NCBI GenBank assembly: GCA_028292265.1
Contig: JAQGMR010000072.1
Span: forward strand, 120,987 to 184,986
Source: Herminiimonas sp.
GTDB taxonomy: Bacteria > Pseudomonadota > Gammaproteobacteria > Burkholderiales > Burkholderiaceae_D
Direction of reading: 5' to 3'
Length of the DNA stretch: 64,000 nucleotides
Part shown: piece after piece, positions 42,029 through 52,581 of the stretch
Position numbering within the stretch: position 1 is the first letter of the stretch
Layout of the letters: every line of letters starts with the position of its first letter
Notes under the pieces: model-generated
The model's database searches: none
The model's input: the letters and a program-made list of their open reading frames with translations, nothing else
Told to the model about the DNA's origin: nothing
Translations under genes and position numbers: made by a program

Positions 42029-44818
42029 ATGAAATCCCTGGGAAAAAATCTCTGGTCGCCCGTACTGCGGCTGAAAAAAGCCTTGCTCCTTTTGAAGGGT
42101 AATTGGCTTTCGCTTGTGCTATGGCCGCTGGTTGGACTGGTTGCAATCGCGGGTCTTTGGGGCCTGCTCGAATCACGGGACGCGCTGGAACAGGACAGGG
42201 TCCGAACTGAGGTCGGTCACAACGCAATGGCTCTATCCAAAGCCTATGCGACTCAAATGGCTCAGTCGCTGGAAAAGCTTGACGACCTTACGCTGTTCCT
42301 GAAACACAGTTGGGAGACTTCTGGCGGGCACATCGACCTCGCAAAACTCAGTGCCCGAGGAGTCTTCAGCACTGCGCAATCTGCGGTAGTTCTTATTGCC
42401 GGCCCGGACGGCCGGGCGATTACGAGTACGCGACCGTTTAAACCAGGACTGACGTTCGCCGACCGCCAGTATTTTCAATACCATCTGGCGAACAATAACG
42501 ATGCGCTTCGAGTCGGCCAGCCCACGGTTGGGAGAATCTCCGGGCAACGTGTAATACAGATGACGCGTCGCCTCAGCCGTCTGGACGGCTCGTTCGACGG
42601 CGTTCTAATCGTGTCGGTCGCAGATGATTTTTTCGCGTTAATGCCGGAAACGACGGTCTTCGGAAAAGAGGGGTTGCAAGCGCTTGTTGGAGATGACGGT
42701 CTGATGCGCGTAGCGTTCATTGGCAGGTCCGGTGGCGCCCTGCGCAATGACGCTCTTGGCGCGACGACTACTTGCCTCGCCACCAAACAGGCGTCACTTT
42801 TTTCGAGCGCGTGCTTCCCTGACGCTGTGCCCCGGTACGTCGCGTCCACTTCCTTGGGCAGCTACCCCTTCAAGGCAATCGTCGGACTTTCGGAACGGGA
42901 GGCGCTACGGTCGTACCTGGTCCAGTCGCAAGAAACGCATGTGCTTTTTGCCATTGGCTCGGCGCTAGTCGTGTTTCTTGGCCTCTTCGCGGTCGCGCTG
43001 TCCGTGCGACTGCGGATAAAGCGTAGGGAAGCGTCAAAGATACGGGAGGCATATCGGATGGCCACAGAAAACGGCAAGGACGGATTCTATCTCTACAAAA
43101 GGGTCCTCGACAAAGCAGACATGCTTGTGGACTTCCAGGTCGTGGATTGCAATGAACGTGGCGCCGCCCTGTATGGCAAGGTCAAAAGAGACTTGGTCGG
43201 GACGACGTTCCGCGACCTCTACGGCGCTGGCGATTTTCGCGATAGCATCGTGGAAAACTACAATCAAATCTACACAACTGGTTACGGGGAAGACGAATAC
43301 GAAGTCGAGGCGGGAAGCCTGGTCAGCGCAACCTGGTTGCATCGCAAATTCGTACGCACCTTTGAGGGACTCGCAGTTACGCTACGCGACATTAGTGACA
43401 CGGTGGCCACCAAGAACGATTTGGCTAGAATCGCGCTCGAAGACGAATTGACCGGATTGCCAAACAGGCGTTGGCTCACTGGCGCGCTGCCTGAAATTCT
43501 TCTCGTGGCCGGACAGCGTGCGCAAACCGTTTCAATCCTCTTCATTGACCTCGACAACTTCAAAAACGTCAACGATACCCTTGGCCATTCGGCCGGCGAC
43601 GAGCTGCTTCAGGCAGCCGCAAAGCGTCTCGGAGAGCTGATGCGGCAGGGTGACAGGGTGATTCGTCTGGGTGGCGACGAATTTACCGTGGTACTTGCGC
43701 CGGGGTGCGACGATGCGAGTGTCTCAAATGTGGCAGCCAGAATTGTCCAGGCATTCAAAGGCCCCTTTGCTGTCGGAGGCGCCACAAACATTGTCGGCGC
43801 CTCGGTTGGCATTGCCGAGTATCCCCGCGACGGTACCGACTCGGAAAGTCTCTTGAGAAAAGCCGACATGGCGATGTACGCCGCGAAGGTATCGAAAGGC
43901 AGCTTCCGGTTTTATTCAACAGATCTGGCTGAGCGTCTGCATAAACGACTGACCACGGAACAGGACTTGCGGGAGGCGTTGAAGCTGGACCAGCTGGTGG
44001 TGTACTACCAACCGCGGGTGCGCACCGGCTCTGGAGAATTAGTCGGCATGGAAGCCCTGGTTCGATGGATGCATCCCACCCGCGGGCTGATAATGCCGGA
44101 CGAATTTATTCCGGTCGCGGAGAACTCGGACCTGATTGTGGAAATCGGGGAAGTGGTCGCACTTAAAGTTGCGGGGCAGCTCGCGCGCTGGCGGGACGAC
44201 GGCCTGCGGATCGTACCGATTTCCGTCAACGTCTCCCCTCGCCAATTCGACAAGGGTGGCGTCGCCGACCTCGTGCGTCGATGTCTTCAAAAGACGGGGC
44301 TTCCAGCGACATTCATTGAAGTGGAAATAACCGAGTCAGCCATGATGGGCGACTCGGAGCAGATTGCGGCGCAATTGGCTGCCCTCGCGGAACTGGGCAT
44401 CAAGATTCATGTCGACGATTTTGGAAAGGGCTATTCGTCATTGTCACTTTTGCAAAGGTTGTCGCTTGACGTGCTCAAGATAGACCGTGCCTTCACTGCG
44501 GACCTGGGCATCACCCCGGAAAGCAGGGTGTTCTATCGCGCCATTGTCTCGATGGCACATGCGCTAGGCATGACGACCGTGGCTGAAGGGGTTGAAACCG
44601 CTGCACAACTCCAGGAATTGCGGGAGTTGGGATGCGACGAAATTCAGGGCTACCTGATATCAAAACCTCTACCTGCGCTGGAAACCAGCCAAGTGCTTAT
44701 TCGCTACTCAACTGTTCGCAATGCAAAGGCAAAAGTGAAGGAACCGTTTTCTGTCCATCGATTCGATACGGGGCATGGCGAGGGTCCACAACCGGTCCTG
44801 AGCATCGTTTCCGACTGA
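42029..44818 (+). CDS. Membrane Cache-PAS-GGDEF-EAL protein
   Basis: The 929-residue protein starts at ATG 42029; a TTG eight codons earlier is less likely. A first membrane helix (about 27 to 45) and a second (about 304 to 330) bracket a periplasmic dCache-like sensor (AVVLIAGPDGRAITSTRPFKPG). PAS (about 345 to 470), GGDEF (RLGGDEF near 548, with RQGD inhibitory site) and EAL (GMEALVRWMHP near 674) follow. The EAL loop-6 motif reads DDFGKGYSS in place of DDFGTGYSS, which may alter phosphodiesterase activity. It would convert an extracellular signal into c-di-GMP change. It precedes another PAS-GGDEF-EAL gene on the same strand. Confidence 0.92.
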   Translation: MKSLGKNLWSPVLRLKKALLLLKGNWLSLVLWPLVGLVAIAGLWGLLESRDALEQDRVRTEVGHNAMALSKAYATQMAQSLEKLDDLTLFLKHSWETSGGHIDLAKLSARGVFSTAQSAVVLIAGPDGRAITSTRPFKPGLTFADRQYFQYHLANNNDALRVGQPTVGRISGQRVIQMTRRLSRLDGSFDGVLIVSVADDFFALMPETTVFGKEGLQALVGDDGLMRVAFIGRSGGALRNDALGATTTCLATKQASLFSSACFPDAVPRYVASTSLGSYPFKAIVGLSEREALRSYLVQSQETHVLFAIGSALVVFLGLFAVALSVRLRIKRREASKIREAYRMATENGKDGFYLYKRVLDKADMLVDFQVVDCNERGAALYGKVKRDLVGTTFRDLYGAGDFRDSIVENYNQIYTTGYGEDEYEVEAGSLVSATWLHRKFVRTFEGLAVTLRDISDTVATKNDLARIALEDELTGLPNRRWLTGALPEILLVAGQRAQTVSILFIDLDNFKNVNDTLGHSAGDELLQAAAKRLGELMRQGDRVIRLGGDEFTVVLAPGCDDASVSNVAARIVQAFKGPFAVGGATNIVGASVGIAEYPRDGTDSESLLRKADMAMYAAKVSKGSFRFYSTDLAERLHKRLTTEQDLREALKLDQLVVYYQPRVRTGSGELVGMEALVRWMHPTRGLIMPDEFIPVAENSDLIVEIGEVVALKVAGQLARWRDDGLRIVPISVNVSPRQFDKGGVADLVRRCLQKTGLPATFIEVEITESAMMGDSEQIAAQLAALAELGIKIHVDDFGKGYSSLSLLQRLSLDVLKIDRAFTADLGITPESRVFYRAIVSMAHALGMTTVAEGVETAAQLQELRELGCDEIQGYLISKPLPALETSQVLIRYSTVRNAKAKVKEPFSVHRFDTGHGEGPQPVLSIVSD

Positions 44819-44985
44819 TATAACTGACAGCGCCCCGGCAAGTCCAAAGTCCAAATACGTATGGGAGCCTCCTTCAGCGATGACGCCGTCGCCTCCTGCA
44901 ATTGACGGTAAACCACGGCATGTATACATTAATGCCGTTCCCCTAAAAATCATCAAAACGTGTCTAGTCGCATACGGGAACCGCA

Positions 44986-47900
44986 ATGTATCAAGAATCA
45001 CTTCCCCTGAATCTGGGTGCCACCCCAATCCAGAATCCAGCCGGCGGCAAAGTTGTCTTACGGTGGCTGGCCGACACGGCAATGTCAATCCTTTGGATGA
45101 CCGACGCGGACGACGTCTGCATCTTTTTAAACAAGTCGACCCAGGAATCGTTCCAACACGCAGGTGAAGTGCGGGTGTCCGACTGGTTTGCATTTATCCA
45201 CCCGGACGATTTCGAGAAAGCCGCTACGAAGTTTTCATCGGCGAAGAATGCCCGGGAAGAATATCAAGGCCAATATCGCATCATCCGAAGCGACGGCACG
45301 ATTCGCTGGATGCTCGGTTCCGGCGCCCCCAGGTTCACGAGAAACGGTGAATTTGACGGCTACAACGGCGCTATCCTGGATATCACCGGGCAGCGGAATG
45401 CATTTGAGCGACTTGCCGAAAGCGAGGCGGAATATCGCCTGCTGGCTGAAAACACTTTGGATCTCATATGCCGTTGCGCCTGGGACGGCACGTATATCTA
45501 TGTGTCGCCTTCACACACCAAGGCGCTCGGATACGATGCAGCCGAACTGGTTGGCCGGAATGTTTATGACTTCATCCACTCGGACGACGCCCAGACCATC
45601 CGGGAGGAGGTCACGAGGCAGAGTGCGACCGGGGCTGATAGCCGCGTGATCGAAATTCGCAAGTTGCACTCCCGGGGTCATTACGTCTGGATGGGAACGA
45701 AAGTGCACGTGATGGTTGACCCGGTCACCAAAAAAAGGACTGGCGCCGTTTCTGTCTCACGTGACATCACGCTTGAGCGGCAGGAACGTGATAAGCGGCG
45801 GCAAAGCGAAGAGCGGTTTCGCAGTTTGGCAAGCCTGTCGTCCGACTGGTATTGGGAGACTGACGAGGCTGGCCGTTTTAGCTTCATGTCCGATGGCTTC
45901 GAGCGGCTGTATGGCGTCCCGATCACTGACGTCATCGGGACGAGTCGGCTGGAGCGGGCCGTGGACCTGAACCATCCCGGCCTGCTGGAATACCGCGTGA
46001 AAGTAGGGAAACGCGAGGCTTTCCGAAATCTGCCGTTTTCCGGCTACGCCCACCACAAAAAAGACATAAGGCACGCTATCCTTTCCGGCGAACCCGTATA
46101 TGAAAACGATGTTTTTCGCGGATACCGTGGCGTCGGCCGCGACGTTACCAATGAGATGGAGGCCGCAGACAAAGTATCTGAGCTTGCGGCTGAAAATCGC
46201 GCCCTCATAGACAACTCGCTCGACATTATCGCGTCAGTCGATAAGGAAGGCCGGTTCCTTCGTGTGAGCGCCGCTGTGACCGAGATTCTTGGCTATTCGC
46301 CCGCCGAGTGCGTCGGGAGACAGTACAGCGATTTTCTACATCCGGAGGAACGCCAAAAGGCGAGGGTAGTGGAAGCACGGTTGCGTACAGGGGAAGGCAC
46401 CATTCGCAATTTCGAGACCCGCTGGAAGCGCAAGGACCTGAGCGTTGCCTATCTCTCGCTATCGTTGCGCTGGTCGGGGGAAACGGACCTGATGTATGTG
46501 ACGGCGCGGGATGTGACCGAGCGTTTTCATATACAGACCGAGATGCAACGTTCGAAAGACGAGATGGCGGCCATGCTTGAGAGTATTGGCGACGCATTCT
46601 TCGCCCTCGATGCATGCTGGCGCATTACCTATGTCAATCAGAAAACGGCCAAATTCGTCGGTCTCGAACGGGACGCCATGCTAGGCCAGACAATCGGGGA
46701 TGCTGTTCCGGCACTTCGGACATCCGCACTATTGCCGTTCTACCAGCAAGCGATGGCGACGCGAAAGCCGCTTTCGTTCGAGGCCCGATGGGAGCCCCTG
46801 GACACCTGGGTTGATGTCCGCGTCTACCCACATGGCGACGGCATCGCCGTGTATTTCCACGACGTCAGCGCCCGCAGGCAAGCCGAACAGGACATTCGCG
46901 AAAGTGAACATCGGCTGCGCGAAATTCTGGAAGTAACCCCTGCCGGCTATCTGCTCGCCGATGCACAAGCCGCAATTATTGACGTCAATCTCGCGTTGTG
47001 CCAAGTCGTCGGTTACAACCGTGATGAACTGGTCGGGCAAAGTCTTGAGAAGCTGTTCTCCGCCTGTCCATGGCATGGCGCCTTGTCGGTTCGTCACGGC
47101 CCGACCGCTGCTCACGGCATTGAAGCGGTGCTCAGGCATAAGCGAGGTGAAGACATTCCCGTGCTGTTTAGCGGCCGCATCAAGCGCGACGATGAGGGTA
47201 ACGCGCAGTCCTTTACCGCGTTCCTGACTGACATTACGGAACGCAAGCATGCCGAGGCGCGGTTGCAACACCTGGCAACGCATGATGTCCTTACCGGTCT
47301 GCCCAATCGCGAACTTATGAATCAGCGACTGCAGTCGATGCTGGAGGCAGCGAGCCATCGTGATGCGGTGGCTGTGATGTTTATCGACCTGGACCGGTTC
47401 AAGGAGGTGAACGACTCGATGGGCCATTCGCCCGGCGATGCACTGCTGCAGCAGGTGGCGGCGCGGCTCCAGGCGACTATGCGTCCTGGCGATATCGTGG
47501 CGCGTCTTGGTGGGGACGAATTTGTTGTGACTGCCTACTGTTCCGACGGGCGACAGTCCGCAAGGGCAATCGCCGAGAAACTACTGGCGGCGCTCGCGGA
47601 ACCGTTCGAGATTGAAGGGTTGAGCGTCATCATCAGCGCCTCCATTGGCATCAGCATGTTGGGGGACGACGCACGGACGAAAGAGCTCCTGTTCCGCAAT
47701 GCCGATACCGCGATGTACCGAGCCAAGGCCTCCGGGCGCAATAACTACCGCTTCTTCGAAAAAGAGATGAGCGAAGAAGCCATGTTGCGCATGACGCTTG
47801 AGCACACGTTGCGCCATGCGCTAGAACGTAACGAATTCGAACTGCACTATCAACCGCGGGTAGACCTCAACTCAATGGCGGTCGTGGGCATCGAGGCTCT

Positions 47901-48552
47901 AATTCGCTGGAACCATCCGCAGCTGGGCCGCATACCACCTGTACAGTTCATCCCGATTGCCGAAGACTGTGGCCTGATCGAATCGATTGGTCAGTGGGTG
48001 CTGGCAGAAGCGTGCATGCAGACGGCGCGGTTGTCGAAGACAGTGGGCCGACAGTTACGGCTATCCGTCAACCTGTCACCCCGGCAGCTGAGAGACCCGA
48101 CGCTGGTTAACCAGGTGGCGGACGCCTTGGCCCGGTCCGGCCTTTCGCCTGAACTGCTCGAACTCGAACTGACAGAGACCGCCCTGGTGGACAACATGGA
48201 CGAGTCTGCAGACGTCTTGCGACGCTTGAAGAAATTGGGGCTCCTTTTGTCCGTCGACGACTTTGGAACCGGCTATTCTGCGTTGTCGTACTTGAGGCGC
48301 TTTCCGGTCGATAAGCTAAAGCTCGACCGCTCATTCGTACTTCAGCAATCTGTGGGTGTCAGCAGCTTCGATTTCATCAAGGCGTTTGTGGACATGGCGC
48401 ATGCGCTGAAGCTGTCTGTGGTCGCCGAAGGAATTGAAACGCAGGAAATCCTCCAGTTGCTGAAGGCGGCCGCTTGCGATGAGGGGCAGGGTTACTATTT
48501 CGCCCAACCGCTCCGGCTCGAGGAGTTGCAGCATTTTTTGTCCGGACTGTGA
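44986..48552 (+). CDS. Multi-PAS GGDEF-EAL protein
   Basis: A 1188-residue cytoplasmic protein without membrane helices. About six PAS units in tandem fill residues 25 to 755 (each ending in patterns like DITLERQ or DVTERFH). GGDEF follows (RLGGDEF near 841, RPGD inhibitory site), then EAL (GIEALIRWNHP near 968, VDDFGTGYSALSYL, AEGIETQEIL), all intact. Such arrays integrate several intracellular cues such as redox or small ligands. Its distance of 167 bases from the previous gene leaves room for its own promoter. It converges with the next GGDEF gene, 35 bases apart. Confidence 0.92.
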   Translation: MYQESLPLNLGATPIQNPAGGKVVLRWLADTAMSILWMTDADDVCIFLNKSTQESFQHAGEVRVSDWFAFIHPDDFEKAATKFSSAKNAREEYQGQYRIIRSDGTIRWMLGSGAPRFTRNGEFDGYNGAILDITGQRNAFERLAESEAEYRLLAENTLDLICRCAWDGTYIYVSPSHTKALGYDAAELVGRNVYDFIHSDDAQTIREEVTRQSATGADSRVIEIRKLHSRGHYVWMGTKVHVMVDPVTKKRTGAVSVSRDITLERQERDKRRQSEERFRSLASLSSDWYWETDEAGRFSFMSDGFERLYGVPITDVIGTSRLERAVDLNHPGLLEYRVKVGKREAFRNLPFSGYAHHKKDIRHAILSGEPVYENDVFRGYRGVGRDVTNEMEAADKVSELAAENRALIDNSLDIIASVDKEGRFLRVSAAVTEILGYSPAECVGRQYSDFLHPEERQKARVVEARLRTGEGTIRNFETRWKRKDLSVAYLSLSLRWSGETDLMYVTARDVTERFHIQTEMQRSKDEMAAMLESIGDAFFALDACWRITYVNQKTAKFVGLERDAMLGQTIGDAVPALRTSALLPFYQQAMATRKPLSFEARWEPLDTWVDVRVYPHGDGIAVYFHDVSARRQAEQDIRESEHRLREILEVTPAGYLLADAQAAIIDVNLALCQVVGYNRDELVGQSLEKLFSACPWHGALSVRHGPTAAHGIEAVLRHKRGEDIPVLFSGRIKRDDEGNAQSFTAFLTDITERKHAEARLQHLATHDVLTGLPNRELMNQRLQSMLEAASHRDAVAVMFIDLDRFKEVNDSMGHSPGDALLQQVAARLQATMRPGDIVARLGGDEFVVTAYCSDGRQSARAIAEKLLAALAEPFEIEGLSVIISASIGISMLGDDARTKELLFRNADTAMYRAKASGRNNYRFFEKEMSEEAMLRMTLEHTLRHALERNEFELHYQPRVDLNSMAVVGIEALIRWNHPQLGRIPPVQFIPIAEDCGLIESIGQWVLAEACMQTARLSKTVGRQLRLSVNLSPRQLRDPTLVNQVADALARSGLSPELLELELTETALVDNMDESADVLRRLKKLGLLLSVDDFGTGYSALSYLRRFPVDKLKLDRSFVLQQSVGVSSFDFIKAFVDMAHALKLSVVAEGIETQEILQLLKAAACDEGQGYYFAQPLRLEELQHFLSGL

Positions 48553-48587
48553 CGCAAATGAAAACGACGCCAACGACAAACGGATGT

Positions 48588-51077
48588 TCAAGCCATGCTG
48601 AATGCGTTTTTGCCTGCGCGTTTTGCAATGTACATCTCTGTATCGGCGCGCTCGAGCAACTCGGCGACTGGAAGGTCGCGGCTCGGGTCGTCATGCACTA
48701 CGAGCCCAATGCTCACCGTGACGGTTACATCCTGTCCGGTAACAGAAAACGGTGCTTGCATGGCAATGACGATTTTTTGCGCGATCTCTTTAGCGTCTTT
48801 GCCGGGCAATTGAAGGTCTTCCAGAATGACCGTAAATTCGTCGCCAGAAAGACGGGCCACGGTATCAGACTTGCGGACCGATGCTGATAGCCTTGCGGCT
48901 GCCTGCACAAGCAAGGCATCGCCGCTGTGATGCCCATACAGGTCGTTGATTTTCTTGAAGCCGTCCAAATCAACGAACATTAACGCCACTGCGGTATTGC
49001 TGCGCTTCGCGCGCAGCATTGCGGTGTTGAGGCGGTCCATGAACAATGCGCGATTGGGCAACCCGGTCAGTTCGTCAAATTGTGCCATCCGGGTCAGTTT
49101 TTCTTCCAGTTCCTTACGTACTGTGATGTCGCGCATGACGCCGACATAGAGGTCGTGGCGGCTCAGTCTGACTGCATTGACGGTAAGCTCCATCGGAAAC
49201 TCGGCACCGTCCTGACGCAGTCCTGTCACGCTCACATTAGGTATGCCCAGCATCTGTGCTGGCCCTCCACCCTGCAACCGGGCTATTGCTTGCGTATGGC
49301 CATCCCGCTGCCCCAAGGGCATCAACACTGTCGCGCTCTTTCCAACCAGGTCGCCTTCTTCATATCCAAATACTTTGCAACCAGCGGTATTGACGGATTC
49401 AATGATGCCTTGCTGGTCAATCGTTATGATGCCGTCACCTACCGCGTGCATGATGGTTTGCACTCTCGTCGCCGCTTCAGCAGCACGGATTTCAGACCTC
49501 TGCATCCTGGTCACCAACGGGTTAAGTTGAAGATACAAAAACAGTGCCCCGGCAATCGCCACAATCAAAATCACTGGGCCACCGATCGCTAGAGCCTGGC
49601 GGATCGGAGCATAGGCTTCAGCAGTGTCCTCTTTCGCGACAAATCCCAGTCCTGGCGCAATGGGCGTGTACGCCGCGATAACGTTGCGCTGTCTGTAATC
49701 AACGGCGTATGCGATGCCGCTTTTGCCGATAAGGGCAAGCTCCATTGGCAGCGGGTTTGCTGGCCCGGTCCTGACAACTGAAAATGGCACAGGGTTTTTT
49801 GCATTGGGAAAGCAATGGAGGGTTTCGGGAAGTCCAATACACATTGCGAGCTCAGTGGACTGCCCCAACTTCGCAACGTCGAAAAACGGGTTGCCCAACG
49901 CCGGCATCCGAATATCGACTTCGATATCGCCGAGCTTACGGTCGCCGTCGGTGATCGGCTGGCGGACGCGCAACAGCGTCTGGCCATCCCATACCAACAT
50001 GGCGGTGTTATCGGCACCAAGCGCGGCAATCAGCTTTGGCTGCGAGGAGTACGAACCCCAACCGTAAAGCACCGTGCCGCGTTCGTCGCGTAGTGCCACC
50101 CCGCGGTAGTCGTCTCCTACAAGGGATCGGCCGACATCCATGAGCTGGCTCTGTAGCAATGCGTCGCGATTGCCTTTGACCGTCTGCGTACTTAACGTAT
50201 CCAATCTTGATACGCGGATGGTCGTTTCGACATGACGGACGCCTGCTTCAACTGCCGTTTCAAACCACAGCGCGCGGTTGCCTAGCAGCCCGTCGAGCTG
50301 CTTTTCAATCGTCTTTTCCAATCCGCCCTGCACCAGGGCGAACCCAGTCAACCCAATGGCGGTTCCCACGACAAGCATAATGGCCGCGCTCAGGAAGCGA
50401 ATTTTTATCAGGTCACCAAAGTAGATTTTATTGGCATACCAGTCACTCCCCGTCCAGGCTAACCAAAGCCCGAACGCGCACAGGATTATGCCGGTCGCCG
50501 TGTGTATCGCCATGCGTGCCGAGCGAGCCCATCCAAACAGCAAGTCTGGCGCCAGCAGGTAGCCGATCAGACCGGTAAGGCCGATGCCGAAAACAGCACA
50601 CGTAACCGCGACGAGAGCATAGGCCTGGATGCGGTTCGACACCCGACTGGCAAGGATGAGCGCCACGCCGTTGAAGATGAATCCGATGGCGGTATTCGGC
50701 GCCATTCGACCCGGGCTTACATTTTTGTAGTCGTACCAGGTATGCAGGAAGGGAAGGTCGATACCTGGACCGGTGTTAAAGACGAATTCGAGCAGCGTCA
50801 GGCTGCATAGAGCAATCAGAATAGTGCCAATGCATCGACGAACCGTGTTGGTATGCGCTGTCGAAAAGGAAGAGACCGCCAGCGCCAAACCGGAGAGAAA
50901 AAAACATAGTCCGGCATTGAAAACCATCGGCACCAAACCGCGTTTCAGCTCCGTCATTGCCTTGATGTGCAACGTCCACCCGAGCATGGTCGTGCCACCA
51001 AGTCCGATAAGGACAAATCCGACTAACGCCGCCAACTCGAAACGTCTGTTTCGAGGCATTCCAAGGTGATGTAGCAT
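48588..51077 (-). CDS. Membrane sensor-PAS-GGDEF diguanylate cyclase
   Basis: An 829-residue protein. About seven hydrophobic helices occupy residues 10 to 265, then a periplasmic Cache-like region (about 265 to 495), another helix (GPVILIVAIAGALFLYL), PAS (about 525 to 645) and GGDEF (about 655 to 820). The signature is RLSGDEF, with Ser for the first Gly; SGDEF cyclases can be active. The inhibitory RxxD site (RKSD) is present. There is no EAL domain, so it should only make c-di-GMP. The ribosome site before ATG 51077 is weak. Confidence 0.9.
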   Translation of the reverse strand: MLHHLGMPRNRRFELAALVGFVLIGLGGTTMLGWTLHIKAMTELKRGLVPMVFNAGLCFFLSGLALAVSSFSTAHTNTVRRCIGTILIALCSLTLLEFVFNTGPGIDLPFLHTWYDYKNVSPGRMAPNTAIGFIFNGVALILASRVSNRIQAYALVAVTCAVFGIGLTGLIGYLLAPDLLFGWARSARMAIHTATGIILCAFGLWLAWTGSDWYANKIYFGDLIKIRFLSAAIMLVVGTAIGLTGFALVQGGLEKTIEKQLDGLLGNRALWFETAVEAGVRHVETTIRVSRLDTLSTQTVKGNRDALLQSQLMDVGRSLVGDDYRGVALRDERGTVLYGWGSYSSQPKLIAALGADNTAMLVWDGQTLLRVRQPITDGDRKLGDIEVDIRMPALGNPFFDVAKLGQSTELAMCIGLPETLHCFPNAKNPVPFSVVRTGPANPLPMELALIGKSGIAYAVDYRQRNVIAAYTPIAPGLGFVAKEDTAEAYAPIRQALAIGGPVILIVAIAGALFLYLQLNPLVTRMQRSEIRAAEAATRVQTIMHAVGDGIITIDQQGIIESVNTAGCKVFGYEEGDLVGKSATVLMPLGQRDGHTQAIARLQGGGPAQMLGIPNVSVTGLRQDGAEFPMELTVNAVRLSRHDLYVGVMRDITVRKELEEKLTRMAQFDELTGLPNRALFMDRLNTAMLRAKRSNTAVALMFVDLDGFKKINDLYGHHSGDALLVQAAARLSASVRKSDTVARLSGDEFTVILEDLQLPGKDAKEIAQKIVIAMQAPFSVTGQDVTVTVSIGLVVHDDPSRDLPVAELLERADTEMYIAKRAGKNAFSMA

Positions 51078-51345
51078 TACTGTATGGCAATATTAAGAGG
51101 CGCAAGAATAGCCTACCGCCAAGACAAAATCTGTACGCGGGACGTCAAATAATTCAATGGCGCGTGGTTTGTTTACGCCGCGCCACACCTTTCACGGTTT
51201 GCCGATTTTGGCGCATGGCGTTGAGTTCACGGGCGCGGCCCGTATGAATCATGGGCGCGACCAGCTTCTGCCCTTCGACGGGCTCTACAATAATCAGTAC
51301 CCAGGTACGCTTTGGTTCTTGATCAGGCCGAACCTGTGTTGAGTC

Positions 51346-52416
51346 TCACGGCCGGCCTGTCACGCGCTGCACCATTGCGTACAGTACCCCCATCTGCAAG
51401 CCGCTCTTGACTGCATAGTTCGGATCGTATTGGTTGGAGTAGCCCCACCAATCAAAGCATGCGTTCGGGTTGGTCGGTCCGGGTGCAGACGACGCAATCG
51501 TGTCGGGATACACCACCACAAGCTGGTTTGTGTCGGCCCATTCATTGATGCCGGCCTCGGTGACCCAGCGATTTCCGATTCGCGATTCCTCTTGCTTGCA
51601 ACCATGGAGGGCGAGCACCAATCCGCACGCTTTCCCCTGCGCGCAAGCTTTGGGCACAAAAACACTGCCGGCCGAACTCATCGAAACATTCGGCGATGCC
51701 CCAAACTCCGTCTGATCAAATTTCGCCAGCATGCCCGACAGCTTTCCATTGTTGCGAGGGTTAAGTTTGCCGAGGAACATTGTCAGCCAGGTTTTTACTG
51801 AATCGTAAGCTGCGCCATTGACTGAGCAGTTCACCATGAAGGGGCTTCCAAGCGTGCCACATGCCAGTTCGCCGTTTGGCGATTCCCAGCCGTGTGCGGC
51901 GGGATAGCCATTGTCGAAAACAACCCTGGCGCCGTAACGCAGATACTCTGCATTGAGATCTGCCATCTCGTGCGGATTGACGACGGTATCCTGCGTACCG
52001 GACCAGAGGTAAACGGGCTGCCCGCTGAGATTAGTCGCCGGATCGATGGTGCCTAAGGAGGATTGGGCGTCCAGATAAGCTTTTGATGCTGCGAGCGTGC
52101 TGTTGTACGACGCTTGATTCGTCGGAAGCGTCTGGCCGCCGCAGTTTGCAAGGGCTGTCGCGGCTCCGCCGGCGCCGGCGCACCAGTACACGCCGCCTGC
52201 ATATACCGCAGCACCTTTGAAAGTGGAAGAGTGGGCAACGTGCATTTGCACTGCTGCAAATCCACCGGACGAAATACCTGCCACGAATACCTTGCCTGGG
52301 TCGATCTGATAGCGCTGAAGCTTCGAGATCGTGTCCGCATTGGCGCCTGTATTGACTGCAAGACCGACGGCGAAAAACACGGGCAATGCGGACCGTAGAA
52401 CAAAGCTTTTGACCAT
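51346..52416 (-). CDS. Secreted PHB-depolymerase-family esterase
   Basis: A 356-residue exported alpha/beta hydrolase. The start is ATG 52416 behind GAGGAGA; a longer form at 52437 lacks spacing. After a signal peptide (LRSALPVFFAVGLAVNTGANA) the lipase box is VAGISSGGFAAVQ (Ser near residue 48). Candidate Asp and His are in SGTQDTVVNPHE and PAAHGWESP, and a late HGCKQEES may form the oxyanion region. Family members hydrolyse poly(3-hydroxybutyrate) or related esters outside the cytoplasm. It lies among c-di-GMP genes without a clear operon link. Confidence 0.85.
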   Translation of the reverse strand: MVKSFVLRSALPVFFAVGLAVNTGANADTISKLQRYQIDPGKVFVAGISSGGFAAVQMHVAHSSTFKGAAVYAGGVYWCAGAGGAATALANCGGQTLPTNQASYNSTLAASKAYLDAQSSLGTIDPATNLSGQPVYLWSGTQDTVVNPHEMADLNAEYLRYGARVVFDNGYPAAHGWESPNGELACGTLGSPFMVNCSVNGAAYDSVKTWLTMFLGKLNPRNNGKLSGMLAKFDQTEFGASPNVSMSSAGSVFVPKACAQGKACGLVLALHGCKQEESRIGNRWVTEAGINEWADTNQLVVVYPDTIASSAPGPTNPNACFDWWGYSNQYDPNYAVKSGLQMGVLYAMVQRVTGRP

Positions 52417-52581
52417 CGTTGTCTCCTCGCGTCGCAATGGGAAATAGTACAGTTGCCCAACTCATGGCCATTTTGATATCGCGCATGATTCTGTTGTGGA
52501 AGGCGCAGAGCTGGCGGCTGCTGCCTTGCGACGACCGTCAAAACCATTGCCACCGCAGCAAGAGATGTGGTTTTATGCTCC

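Noticed and set aside
51157..51342. Small plus-strand frame between the cyclase and esterase genes
   Set aside because: It lacks a ribosome site and recognisable features.
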